The notes under the pieces: generated by a model
Database searches by the model: none
Told to the model about the DNA's origin: nothing
The model's input: only the letters and a program-made list of their open reading frames with translations
Translations under genes and position numbers: made by a program
Source: Desulfobacteraceae bacterium
GTDB taxonomy: Bacteria; Desulfobacterota; DSM-4660; Desulfatiglandales; Desulfatiglandaceae
Length of the DNA: 12,234 bases
Direction: 5' to 3'
NCBI GenBank assembly: GCA_011048855.1
Contig: DSCZ01000368.1
Location: forward strand, 1-12,234
In this document: piece after piece, positions 1 through 7,495 of the stretch
Layout of the letters: each line of letters opens with the position of its first letter
How positions within the stretch are numbered: position 1 is the first letter of the stretch

Positions 1-16
1 GAAGGAGCATCTGATT

Positions 17-610
17 ATGGAAGCAGCGATAGACTGCCGCGGCCTTTCATGCCCGGCGCCGGTGCTGGCGGCGAAAAAAGAGATCGAGAAGAGAAATCCC
101 GGCCGAATAACGATCGTCGTGGACAACGAGGCATCCGGGCAGAATGTTTCCCGATTTCTTGAAACCAAACACTACCGGGTGTCGGTACAGAAAGAGGACG
201 GCGTTATCACCATCGTGGGCACTATCGAGACCGCACATGAACCGGCCGAAAAACCCCGGTTGGAGAAGGCGGGCAGAAAAATCGTTGTGCTGATCACCTC
301 CGATACGATGGGTCGCGGGGATGATGAACTGGGCACCGCTTTGATGGGTAATTTCATGAAAACCCTGAAAGAATTGGGAAATGAGCTCTGGCGCCTGGTT
401 TTCCTGAACAGCGGAATCAAACTCGCGGCCGAAGGTTCTACGGTCCTCGAAACCCTGATCGAACTGGAAAATGACGGGGTCACCATCCTGGTATGCGGCA
501 CATGCCTTACCCATTTCGGCCTGCTGGATCACAAGAAAGCCGGCCAGACGACGAATATGCTGGATATCGTCACGGCCCTACAGGCCGCAGATTCGGTTAT
601 AACGCTCTGA
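17..610 (+). CDS. yedF: YedF-type sulfurtransferase-like selenium metabolism protein (TusA + DsrE domains)
   Basis: A 197-residue soluble protein with two domains. Residues 1-70 are a TusA/SirA-like sulfur-carrier domain with the signature GLSCPAPV, in which Cys12 of CPAP is the presumed persulfide-carrying residue and Cys7 lies just before it. Residues 87-197 are a DsrE/DsrF-like domain with a CGTC pair (Cys160, Cys163) and the late TNMLDI motif. This domain order and length match the family annotated as sulfurtransferase-like selenium metabolism protein YedF, often found in genomes that use selenium. The exact reaction is not established; a role in trafficking sulfur or selenium persulfide is inferred. 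The start is supported by GAAGGAG at bases 1-7, about 9 nt upstream of the ATG. No selD or other selenium gene lies inside the window; anything upstream is cut off. The next gene starts 92 nt later behind its own promoter, so co-transcription is not required. Confidence 0.88.
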   Translation: MEAAIDCRGLSCPAPVLAAKKEIEKRNPGRITIVVDNEASGQNVSRFLETKHYRVSVQKEDGVITIVGTIETAHEPAEKPRLEKAGRKIVVLITSDTMGRGDDELGTALMGNFMKTLKELGNELWRLVFLNSGIKLAAEGSTVLETLIELENDGVTILVCGTCLTHFGLLDHKKAGQTTNMLDIVTALQAADSVITL

Positions 611-636
611 CAGTCTCAAGAAAAGCCGGTTTTCGT

Positions 637-665
637 TTGACAACCAAACCCTGCTTTCCTATATA
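637..665 (+). promoter_or_regulatory. Sigma70-type promoter for the acetyl-CoA synthetase gene
   Basis: A perfect -35 box TTGACA (637-642), a 17-nt spacer and a -10 box TATATA (660-665) lie in the short gap after yedF. Transcription would start near 672, leaving a leader of about 30 nt before the ATG at 703. This is one of the best promoter matches in the window, judged by eye. It implies that the synthetase gene can be expressed independently of yedF. Confidence 0.6.
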
Positions 666-673
666 TCAGGAAA
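655..673. repeat. Inverted repeat overlapping the -10 box (possible operator)
   Basis: The half-sites TTTCCT and AGGAAA, separated by 7 nt, form a perfect 6-bp dyad that encloses the -10 box and the likely transcription start. Its position would suit repressor binding. No regulator gene lies next to it and I do not recognise the site, so operator function is an inference. Confidence 0.35.
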
Positions 674-702
674 ATTTCTTTCTGGTAAAAGGCGGTAATC
701 GA

Positions 703-2796
703 ATGCTGGAATCTCTTCTGCGCCCTGAAACCATTGCCGTGGTCGGAGCATCCATAAGCCCCGGCAAGGTGGGTTATGCCATTGTAGATAATCTCGTAAA
801 CGGAACCTTCACCGGTGAAGTGGTACTGATAAACCCGACTGCACAGGAAATCCTTGGCGCCAAATGCTTCCCGGATCTGCGGAGCTGCGGCAGAAAAATC
901 GATCTGAGCGTCATAGCACTGCCGACCCGCCTGGTAAAAAAAGCGGTGGAAGAATCGATCGAAGCCGGCGCAAAGGCGATCGTCGTTATCACCGCCGGAT
1001 TCAAGGAGGTCGACGAACAGGGCGCTCTGCTCGAAAAGGAAATCGCCCGGTTGTGCCGCGTACACAGCGTACGGCTGATGGGCCCAAACTGCCTGGGCAT
1101 CATCAATACTGAAAACGGCATGAATGCGTCGTTCGCATCCAAAATGCCTGCCAAAGGCGGAATATCCGTGCTTTCTCAGTCCGGTGCCCTTGCAACCGCA
1201 ATCCTCGATTGGGCCGCCGAGCGTCACCTGGGGCTCGCCAAGCTGGTAAGTATCGGCAACAAGGCCGACCTCAACGAAAACGACTTCCTCTCCACCTTCG
1301 CGGACGATCCTGCAACAAGTGTTATAGTGGGTTACCTTGAAAACATCGTTTCAGGTGACGAGTTCATCAAGGTAGCGGAAGCGGCCGCGGGGAAAAAACC
1401 CGTCGTAATCCTGAAAGCCGGAACCACAGCGGCCGGCACCAAGGCGGCGTCATCCCATACAGGAAGCCTGACAGGAGCGGACATAGCCTACGGGGCAGCA
1501 TTCAAACGTTCCGGGATCATACGCGCCGAAACATTCGAACGGCTCTTCGATTATGCTACCGCCCTGGCCATGCAGCCCCTGCCCTCAGGAGACAGGGTCG
1601 CCATCATCACGAACGCCGGGGGCCCGGGAATCATGGCTGCGGACGCGGTTGAGAAAATGGGCATGCATGTGGCGGTGCTGGCGGACAGCACCGCGACCGC
1701 ACTCAAGAAAAAGCTTCCTGAAGCAGCCAGTGTAGGAAACCCCATCGATGTGCTGGGTGACGCGGACCCTGAGCGATACACAACCGCGCTCGCAGCGGCT
1801 CAGGAGGACGATTCCGTGGATGCGGTGATCGTCATTCTGACCCCTCAGGCGATGACCAGGCCGGCAGAGACGGCGAATGCCATCGCATCGAATATCAAAG
1901 GCAACAAACCTGTGCTCGCATGTTTCATGGGCGGCGAAGATGTCTTGCCGGGCAGGGAGGAACTGGTTGCAAGAAATCTCCCGGACTACCCTTCCCCGGA
2001 CAGAACCGTTGCAGCCCTCAAAGCCATGTGTGATTACGCGGCCTGGAAAAAACGTCCTCCAAGGATTGTCACGCGTTTTCCGGTGAATAGGCGGAGAGTT
2101 GAACGCATCATCAAACATCAGCTCCGTATGGACCGCCGTCAGGTCAGCGAAGTCAAAGCCAAGGAAATGCTGAGGGCCTACAACTTCAACGTTCCTTCCG
2201 GTGGTGTGGCGTACTCGGCGGATGAAGCGATGGATCTGGCGGATCGGGTTACATACCCCGTAGCCATGAAGATTGTATCGCCGGACATCCTTCATAAATC
2301 CGACCTCGGCGGAGTCAGGCTCAATCTCAGCAGCCGAAGCCAGGTTCGAGACAACTACGACCTCATGATGATGCGGATAGGCCGAAGAGCACCTGAGGCC
2401 AGGCTGGAAGGGGTTTACATCGAAAAGATGTGCCCACTCGGCCGCGAGACGATAATCGGAATGACCAGAGATCCTCAATTTGGTCCCATGCTGATGTTCG
2501 GGATGGGCGGCATATTCGTCGAGGTATTGAAAGATGTCAGTTTCCACCTGGCTCCGATAACCTCCGAAGAAGCTCTTCAAATGCTTGAAAGCACCAGGAG
2601 CTACAAACTTCTCACAGGCACAAGAGGCCAGGCCGGAGTCGATCTTCAGGCCATAGCCGGAAGCCTGCAGCGCATGAGCCAGCTTGTGACCGATTTCCCG
2701 CAGATCACCGAAATGGATATCAACCCGCTGATCGTCGGGAAAATCGGGACCGAACCGATCGCTGCGGATGCAAGAATTTCACTCGCGAAAGAATGA
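703..2796 (+). CDS. Acetate--CoA ligase (ADP-forming), fused alpha-beta subunits
   Basis: A 697-residue NDP-forming acyl-CoA synthetase that interconverts acyl-CoA + ADP + Pi and acid + CoA + ATP in the cytoplasm. In anaerobes it usually works in the direction of acetate and ATP formation. Domains: CoA-binding Rossmann domain at about 5-135 (VVGASISPGKVG near the N-terminus), succinyl-CoA-ligase-like domains at about 150-440, and a C-terminal ATP-grasp (beta) domain at about 480-697. Both phosphate-relay histidines of the family are visible: His252 in SSHTGSLTG of the alpha part and His531 in DILHKSD of the beta part. It is therefore probably catalytically competent, unlike the degenerate synthetase-like domain of Pat-type protein acetyltransferases. 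The start is the ATG at 703, preceded by AAAGGCGG and directly followed by the family N-terminus (LRPETIAVVGAS). The frame is open upstream to 493, but that stretch overlaps yedF and shows no homology. The true substrate (acetate, propionate or an aromatic acid) cannot be read from the sequence. Confidence 0.93.
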   Translation: MLESLLRPETIAVVGASISPGKVGYAIVDNLVNGTFTGEVVLINPTAQEILGAKCFPDLRSCGRKIDLSVIALPTRLVKKAVEESIEAGAKAIVVITAGFKEVDEQGALLEKEIARLCRVHSVRLMGPNCLGIINTENGMNASFASKMPAKGGISVLSQSGALATAILDWAAERHLGLAKLVSIGNKADLNENDFLSTFADDPATSVIVGYLENIVSGDEFIKVAEAAAGKKPVVILKAGTTAAGTKAASSHTGSLTGADIAYGAAFKRSGIIRAETFERLFDYATALAMQPLPSGDRVAIITNAGGPGIMAADAVEKMGMHVAVLADSTATALKKKLPEAASVGNPIDVLGDADPERYTTALAAAQEDDSVDAVIVILTPQAMTRPAETANAIASNIKGNKPVLACFMGGEDVLPGREELVARNLPDYPSPDRTVAALKAMCDYAAWKKRPPRIVTRFPVNRRRVERIIKHQLRMDRRQVSEVKAKEMLRAYNFNVPSGGVAYSADEAMDLADRVTYPVAMKIVSPDILHKSDLGGVRLNLSSRSQVRDNYDLMMMRIGRRAPEARLEGVYIEKMCPLGRETIIGMTRDPQFGPMLMFGMGGIFVEVLKDVSFHLAPITSEEALQMLESTRSYKLLTGTRGQAGVDLQAIAGSLQRMSQLVTDFPQITEMDINPLIVGKIGTEPIAADARISLAKE

Positions 2797-2807
2797 AAGC
2801 ACAACTC

Positions 2808-2836
2808 AGGGACAATTGATTGGATTAATTGTCCCT
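2808..2836 (+). repeat. Strong intergenic hairpin / REP-like palindrome
   Basis: The arms AGGGACAATT (2808-2817) and AATTGTCCCT (2827-2836) are perfectly complementary over 10 bp. The stem extends inward by one G-U and two A-U pairs to give 13 bp closed by a UGG triloop. It starts 12 nt after the synthetase stop codon and ends 9 nt before the GAAGGA ribosome-binding site of the next gene. There is no U-tract after it, so it is not a classical terminator. mRNA processing or stabilisation between two operon genes, or a scattered REP-type repeat, are both possible. Confidence 0.7.
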
Positions 2837-2855
2837 TCACTCTTGAAGGAAACAG

Positions 2856-4736
2856 ATGGACGCCGTAACGACATACAACAACGAATGGAAGGACAGATAC
2901 CGGGATCTTATCGCGACCCCGGCCAAAGCAGTATCCATGATAGGAGCGGGGCAGCGGGTTTTCGTCGGCACCGGATGCGCCCAGCCGGAAGTGCTCGTGC
3001 AGGCCCTAACAGCCAGAGCCGACGAACTGCCCGGGACCGAAATCGTCCATCTCCTCACCCAGGGGGAGGCACCGTATGCCGAAAAGAAAATGAGGGAAAA
3101 CTTCCGGGTGAACAGTTTTTTCATCGCCGAAAATGTCCGCGACGTGATTCAGCGAGGCATGGGGGACTACACCCCTATCTTTCTTTCGGACATCCCGAGG
3201 CTTTTTGTATCCGGGCAAATTCCCCTGGATGTGGCGTTGATACAGATAACTCCTCCCGATGAGCGAGGAATCTGCAGCCTGGGAGTCTCTGTGGACATTG
3301 TCAAAAGCGCGGCTGAAAACGCCGCCATGGTCATAGCACAGGTCAATCCCAGGATGCCCCGGACCACGGGGGATTGCACGTTGAACGTCGAAGACATAGA
3401 CGTTCTGGTGGCTGTGGACCTGCCGATACTGGAATATCACGAGCCCAAGACGGACGAAATCACCCGAAAAATCGGTGAGAACGTGGCCTCGCTGATTGAA
3501 GACGGCGCAACGATCGAACTGGGAATCGGCCACAACAGCCACGCAGTCGTTGAATTCCTATATGGCAAGAAGGATCTGGGGCTTCACACCGAGATGGTTT
3601 CCGATTCAATCGTGGGGTTGATAGAGGCCGGCGTCGTGACCGGGGCGAGGAAAAGCCTGGACACCGGCAAACATGTGGTGAGTTTCTGCATGGGCACGGA
3701 CAAGCTCTATCGATTCGTCGATGACAATCCGTCTTTTTCGTTCAGGCCCACTGAATATGTAAACGACCCGTTCGTTATAGGAAGGCAGAACCGTATGGTT
3801 GCGGTGAACGGAGCCACAGAAGTCGACCTCACGGGACAGGTCTGTGCTGATTCCATAGGCACCAAATTTTTTTCCGGCATAGGCGGTCAGGTCGATTTCA
3901 ACAGGGGGGCGGCGAGGTCCTCCGGCGGAAAGGCCATAATTGCGCTTCCTTCCACAGCGGAAAACGGAAAAAAATCCCGGATCGTAACATTGCTCACCCC
4001 CGGTTCCGGGGTTGTCACTACCCGCGGCGACGTTCATTATGTTGTCACCGAATACGGCGCAGCCTATCTTCACGGCAAGAGCATCGAGGAACGGGCCATC
4101 GCCCTGATCAGCATCGCCCATCCTGATTTCCGCGAGAAGCTGCTGAGAGAAGCGATAGAGGAGAACTACGTCCGCCACGAGATGATAGATGTAGAAGGCA
4201 AAATCCGCGTCGCTCCTCAGGATCTCAAGACGTCGATGATCCTGGACGACGGCACCCAGATCCTTTTCAGGACCATTAAAATGACCGACGTCCGCCTGAT
4301 AAAAGACCTCCACTACCGGTTGAGCAAGGGCACGATCTACTACAGATTCATGCGCGAGATGAAATCCATCCCTCACAGGGAAATCCAGGACTTCGTCTAC
4401 ATAGACCACAGGCGTGACACCGCGATTGTCGGTACCATCCCCGCCCCCCAGGGTGAGGAAATAATAGCGATCGGACGTTATTACCTGGACACCAAAACCA
4501 ACCGTGCCGAAGTCGCGCTGGTGGTGAGGGACGACTGGCAGAACCGGGGAATCGGCGGATTTCTGCTGCGCTACTTGATAACCATCGCAAAAAGAAACGG
4601 AATCAGCGGTTTCACTGCCGAAGTGATCAGTTCCAACAGGCCGATGCAGGCGATCGTGCACCAGAGCAACTGCAAGGTGACAAGCAGGCTCAACCACAAT
4701 ATATACAGCTTCGAAATGGATTTCTCCGGAACCTGA
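2856..4736 (+). CDS. Acetyl-CoA hydrolase/CoA-transferase fused to a GNAT acetyltransferase
   Basis: A 626-residue two-part cytoplasmic enzyme. Residues 1 to about 440 are an acetyl-CoA hydrolase/transferase module of the 4-hydroxybutyrate/butyryl-CoA:acetate CoA-transferase type. Visible motifs are GIGHNSHAV, the likely catalytic Glu246 in GLHTEM, GIGGQVDF at 341-348 and TEYGAAYLHG starting at 398. Family knowledge says such enzymes move CoA between acids through a glutamyl-CoA thioester. Residues 469 to about 620 form a GNAT domain with the acetyl-CoA pyrophosphate loop QNRGIG at 562-567. GNAT domains acylate amines, often protein lysines or small molecules; the substrate here is unknown. 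The ATG at 2856 follows GAAGGA with 5 nt spacing. The gene lies 59 nt after the ADP-forming synthetase on the same strand, so the two probably share a transcript and an acyl-CoA pool. The architecture occurs in anaerobic bacteria, but its purpose is not settled. Confidence 0.9.
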   Translation: MDAVTTYNNEWKDRYRDLIATPAKAVSMIGAGQRVFVGTGCAQPEVLVQALTARADELPGTEIVHLLTQGEAPYAEKKMRENFRVNSFFIAENVRDVIQRGMGDYTPIFLSDIPRLFVSGQIPLDVALIQITPPDERGICSLGVSVDIVKSAAENAAMVIAQVNPRMPRTTGDCTLNVEDIDVLVAVDLPILEYHEPKTDEITRKIGENVASLIEDGATIELGIGHNSHAVVEFLYGKKDLGLHTEMVSDSIVGLIEAGVVTGARKSLDTGKHVVSFCMGTDKLYRFVDDNPSFSFRPTEYVNDPFVIGRQNRMVAVNGATEVDLTGQVCADSIGTKFFSGIGGQVDFNRGAARSSGGKAIIALPSTAENGKKSRIVTLLTPGSGVVTTRGDVHYVVTEYGAAYLHGKSIEERAIALISIAHPDFREKLLREAIEENYVRHEMIDVEGKIRVAPQDLKTSMILDDGTQILFRTIKMTDVRLIKDLHYRLSKGTIYYRFMREMKSIPHREIQDFVYIDHRRDTAIVGTIPAPQGEEIIAIGRYYLDTKTNRAEVALVVRDDWQNRGIGGFLLRYLITIAKRNGISGFTAEVISSNRPMQAIVHQSNCKVTSRLNHNIYSFEMDFSGT

Positions 4737-4808
4737 CGAAGCTGAGCTGTCACCATCATCCCGGGTTCCGTTTGACGCGGTTCCGAACACTGGAGAATGT
4801 ATATCTCA

Positions 4809-7277
4809 ATGAGCGAGCCTGACCTCGATCTTCTTCTGGCTGAAGAATTTGTCCGCCATACCGGCTGCCACATCTTTCTGACGGGAAGGGCCGGCACCGG
4901 CAAAACCACCTTTTTGCACAACCTGAAACATAAGACCCCGAAACGGATGGTGGTGACAGCCCCAACCGGTGTTGCCGCGATCAACGCTGGAGGTGTCACC
5001 CTCCACTCCTTTTTTCAAATACCCCTGGGTCCGTTCATCCCTGCAAGTGAAGCCCACGCGCAGCGGCATAAGATTCGAAGGGAAAAAATCGATATCATCA
5101 GGAGCATTGATCTTTTGGTCATCGATGAAATCAGCATGGTAAGATCCGATGTGCTTGATGGTGTGGACAGTGTTCTGCGCCGATACCGACGATCCAGCCA
5201 GCCGTTCGGTGGGGTGCAGCTGTTGATGATCGGGGACCTGTGCCAACTTTCTCCGGTGGTCAAAAATGAGGAATGGCAGATACTCCAAGCGTACTACGAA
5301 TCACCTTATTTTTTCAGCAGCACGGCCCTCGCCCAAGCTGAATTTGTTCCCATTGAGCTCAAACACGTCTACCGTCAATCCGACCGGCATTTCATCGAAC
5401 TCCTTAACCGGGTCCGTGAAAACAAGTTCGACCAGGAAACTCTGAAGCAGCTAAATGCCCGATACATCCCCGATTTTTCGCCCGGAGAAGACGAAGGCTA
5501 CATCACCCTGTGCACCCACAACAGCAGGGCCGACGCAATCAACAACGCCCGGCTCAAAAGCCTGCCCGGAAAAAGCCGCCGATTCGATGCCATTTTAGAG
5601 GGCGATTTCCCTGAACAGGCTTATCCCACCGCCGCATTTCTAGAACTGAAAAAAGGCGCACAGGTGATGTTCATCCGCAACGACATGTCCGCCGAGAAGT
5701 CCTATTTTAATGGTAAAATCGGGAAAATCACCGGGATGTCGGACGAAACCATAGAAGTCCTCTGCCCGGGAGATGCGGCCGGAATCACTGTATCCAAAAC
5801 CACCTGGGAAAACATCGAATACACTGTCGATCCCGAGACCGCCGTAATTTCACAAAAGGTCGCAGGCACATTCACTCAATTCCCATTAAAACCGGCGTGG
5901 GCCATAACAATCCACAAAAGCCAGGGGCTCACTTTCGACAAAGCGGTTATCGATGCAAAGGCTGCTTTTGCCTACGGACAAGTGTACGTTGCTCTGAGCC
6001 GCTGCCGCACTTTAGAGGGCATAGTACTCCGCTCACCTCTTTCCCCGGTCGGGATCAAAACCGAGCATACAATTCAGCGCTTCACCACCGAAGCTGCAAA
6101 CAATCCACCGTCACCGGAAAAACTGGAAGCTGCGAAAAGCCTTTACCAACAGAACCTTTTGAACGAGTGTTTCACCTTTAACAGACTTCGTGGGCTGCTC
6201 GGCCGTTTTGCCGCTCTTCTGCGCAAAAATGCCGGAGTGATCCAGGCTGCCGGCTCTGAGGACATCATCGACTCCGAGCAACGAATAGCAGCGGAAATTT
6301 GCGAGGTTGGGGAGAAATTCAAGGTTCAACTGCAGGGCATGTTCTCAGAAACGGGTGTTCCTGCTGAAAATCCCGCAGTCCAGGAAAGGGTGGAGAAAGC
6401 CGCTATTTATTTTCAAGAAAAATTTGAGGCGAACCTGTTGTCATGTCTTGAAAACTTCAAACTGGAGACGGACAATAAGGAGATTCGAAAGCAAATCCGA
6501 GACGCCCTCAAACAGTTGAAGGAGGAAACCGCCACAAAATTGGCCGGAATTGTATCCTGCCGGGAAGGTTTTTCACCGGGAAAATATCTGCATGCACTTT
6601 CGGCGGCGTCCATCAACCAGAGAGAATCCAGGCCAAATGTTTCAACCCCAACATTTTCCGAAGCGGACGTAGGCCACCCGGAACTGTTCCAGGAACTGCT
6701 CCAGTGGCGTAAAAAGAAAGCGGTCGACGAAAACCTTGCCCCCTACCAGGTGATTCACCAAAAGACTCTGGTTCAGATCGCCGTTTACCTGCCCGACTCC
6801 ATTGCCGCTTTAGAAAAAATCAAGGGCATCGGTAAACGCCTGGCAGCGAAATACGGTTTGGAACTGACTGAGATGGTAAAAGACTACCGCCGCAAATACC
6901 GGATCGATACTGTCTCCGTGCCGAAACCTTCAACTATGTCGCCGGAGGAGAATACCCGAACCAAAACACATGTAAAGGAAGACACCAGGAAGGTCAGTTT
7001 GGAACTGTTCAAGAAAGGCTTGACCATTTCCCGGATCGCAGAGCATCGAGGGCTGGCGATATCCACCATCGAGAGTCACCTGACCCACTGGGTATCAAAC
7101 GGCGAACTTGGAATCGGAGACTTGTTGACGGATGAAAAGCGATGCGCCATCGAGAAGACAATCACCCCCCGGCAGGGAGAACCGCTAAGCCGTTTGAAGG
7201 CCGCCCTTGGCGATGATTTCTCCTACGGCGAAATCAAACTCGTCCTGGCCCATCTCGAACACCTGGAAAAACAATAG
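4809..7277 (+). CDS. Pif1-like superfamily 1B DNA helicase with HRDC-like and C-terminal HTH domains
   Basis: A large ATP-dependent helicase. In numbering from an upstream ATG at 4797 (subtract 4 for the 4809 start): Walker A GRAGTGKT at 30-37, Pif1-type motif Ia APTGVAAINAGG at 55-66 followed by HSFF, Walker B DEIS at 110-113, motif V TIHKSQG at 371-377 and motif VI YVALSRCRT at 397-405. These place the first ~430 residues in the Pif1/RecD-like group, which unwinds DNA 5'-3' and resolves G-quadruplexes or R-loops. Residues about 430-620 are unassigned and rich in charged helix. Residues about 627-700 resemble an HRDC domain (HPELFQELLQWR, later IKGIGKRLAAKYG). Residues about 732-826 form a helicase-type C-terminal HTH (KKGLTISRIAEHRGLAISTI). 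GGAG at 4792-4795 is 1 nt before the ATG at 4797, which is too close, and 13 nt before the ATG at 4809, which is long but possible; I prefer 4809. It starts 72 nt after the upstream gene. Its 3' end abuts a truncated radical SAM gene on the other strand. Confidence 0.88.
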   Translation: MSEPDLDLLLAEEFVRHTGCHIFLTGRAGTGKTTFLHNLKHKTPKRMVVTAPTGVAAINAGGVTLHSFFQIPLGPFIPASEAHAQRHKIRREKIDIIRSIDLLVIDEISMVRSDVLDGVDSVLRRYRRSSQPFGGVQLLMIGDLCQLSPVVKNEEWQILQAYYESPYFFSSTALAQAEFVPIELKHVYRQSDRHFIELLNRVRENKFDQETLKQLNARYIPDFSPGEDEGYITLCTHNSRADAINNARLKSLPGKSRRFDAILEGDFPEQAYPTAAFLELKKGAQVMFIRNDMSAEKSYFNGKIGKITGMSDETIEVLCPGDAAGITVSKTTWENIEYTVDPETAVISQKVAGTFTQFPLKPAWAITIHKSQGLTFDKAVIDAKAAFAYGQVYVALSRCRTLEGIVLRSPLSPVGIKTEHTIQRFTTEAANNPPSPEKLEAAKSLYQQNLLNECFTFNRLRGLLGRFAALLRKNAGVIQAAGSEDIIDSEQRIAAEICEVGEKFKVQLQGMFSETGVPAENPAVQERVEKAAIYFQEKFEANLLSCLENFKLETDNKEIRKQIRDALKQLKEETATKLAGIVSCREGFSPGKYLHALSAASINQRESRPNVSTPTFSEADVGHPELFQELLQWRKKKAVDENLAPYQVIHQKTLVQIAVYLPDSIAALEKIKGIGKRLAAKYGLELTEMVKDYRRKYRIDTVSVPKPSTMSPEENTRTKTHVKEDTRKVSLELFKKGLTISRIAEHRGLAISTIESHLTHWVSNGELGIGDLLTDEKRCAIEKTITPRQGEPLSRLKAALGDDFSYGEIKLVLAHLEHLEKQ

Positions 7278-7486
7278 CCTCCAATAACCACAGGGCCGGA
7301 GTTAACATTTTCCATCTCAGTGGTGATCTCGGCCACAGGCCTGACCCTGAACGGCGGGCCTTTCTTGTAAACCATGCAGAATGTGCACTTATTGTGCGGG
7401 CAACCCATGGTGGCCTGGATCAAAAGGCTGCCGGCCTCGCTGGGAGGCCGGTAGATCGGGCCTTCACATTTGAGGAAGAAGGTCAT
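7223..7486 (-). pseudogene. Truncated radical SAM protein (N-terminal stump)
   Basis: Starting at an ATG at 7486, the minus strand encodes 87 residues. The first ~54 are clearly the N-terminus of a radical SAM enzyme: EGPIYRPPSEAGSLL, then the iron-sulfur motif GCPHNKCTFC (Cys29, Cys34, Cys37, a CX4CX2C spacing typical of this uncharacterised radical SAM group), then YKKGPPFRVRP. Complete members are several times longer and include the rest of the TIM barrel. Here recognisable similarity ends near base 7325, and the remaining frame runs into the antisense of the helicase 3' end, stopping at 7223. The coding sequence before the break has no stop or frameshift, which suggests a fairly recent truncation. 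It lies 9 nt after ilvD on the same strand, so the intact gene was probably co-transcribed with it. No good ribosome-binding site is seen before the ATG. It is almost certainly non-functional as an enzyme. Confidence 0.72.
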
Positions 7487-7495
7487 CAACTTGCA

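Noticed and set aside
620..634. GAAAA-N5-TTTTC dyad as a terminator for yedF
   Set aside because: The stem is only 5 A/T-rich base pairs and is followed by a promoter rather than a T-tract.
493..702. N-terminal extension of the synthetase back to 493
   Set aside because: The extra 70 codons overlap the yedF coding region and the promoter, and have no similarity to the family. The ATG at 703 has a ribosome-binding site and begins the conserved N-terminus.
1585..2580. Minus-strand open frame of 331 codons
   Set aside because: It is entirely antisense to the acetyl-CoA synthetase gene, has no family motif and no convincing ribosome-binding site.
2816..2850. Internal promoter before the CoA-transferase gene (TTGATT at 2816)
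   Set aside because: No acceptable -10 box is present at 16-18 nt spacing, and the segment is better explained by the hairpin.
3606..4790. Long open frame on the minus strand (394 codons)
   Set aside because: It lies opposite the CoA-transferase/GNAT gene, whose motifs are unmistakable. Its translation is of mixed composition with no recognisable domain, and long antisense frames are expected in GC-rich coding DNA.
4772..4800. TTGACG box as a promoter for the helicase gene
   Set aside because: At 17-nt spacing the -10 would read GAATGT, a poor match, and the transcript would start almost at the start codon.
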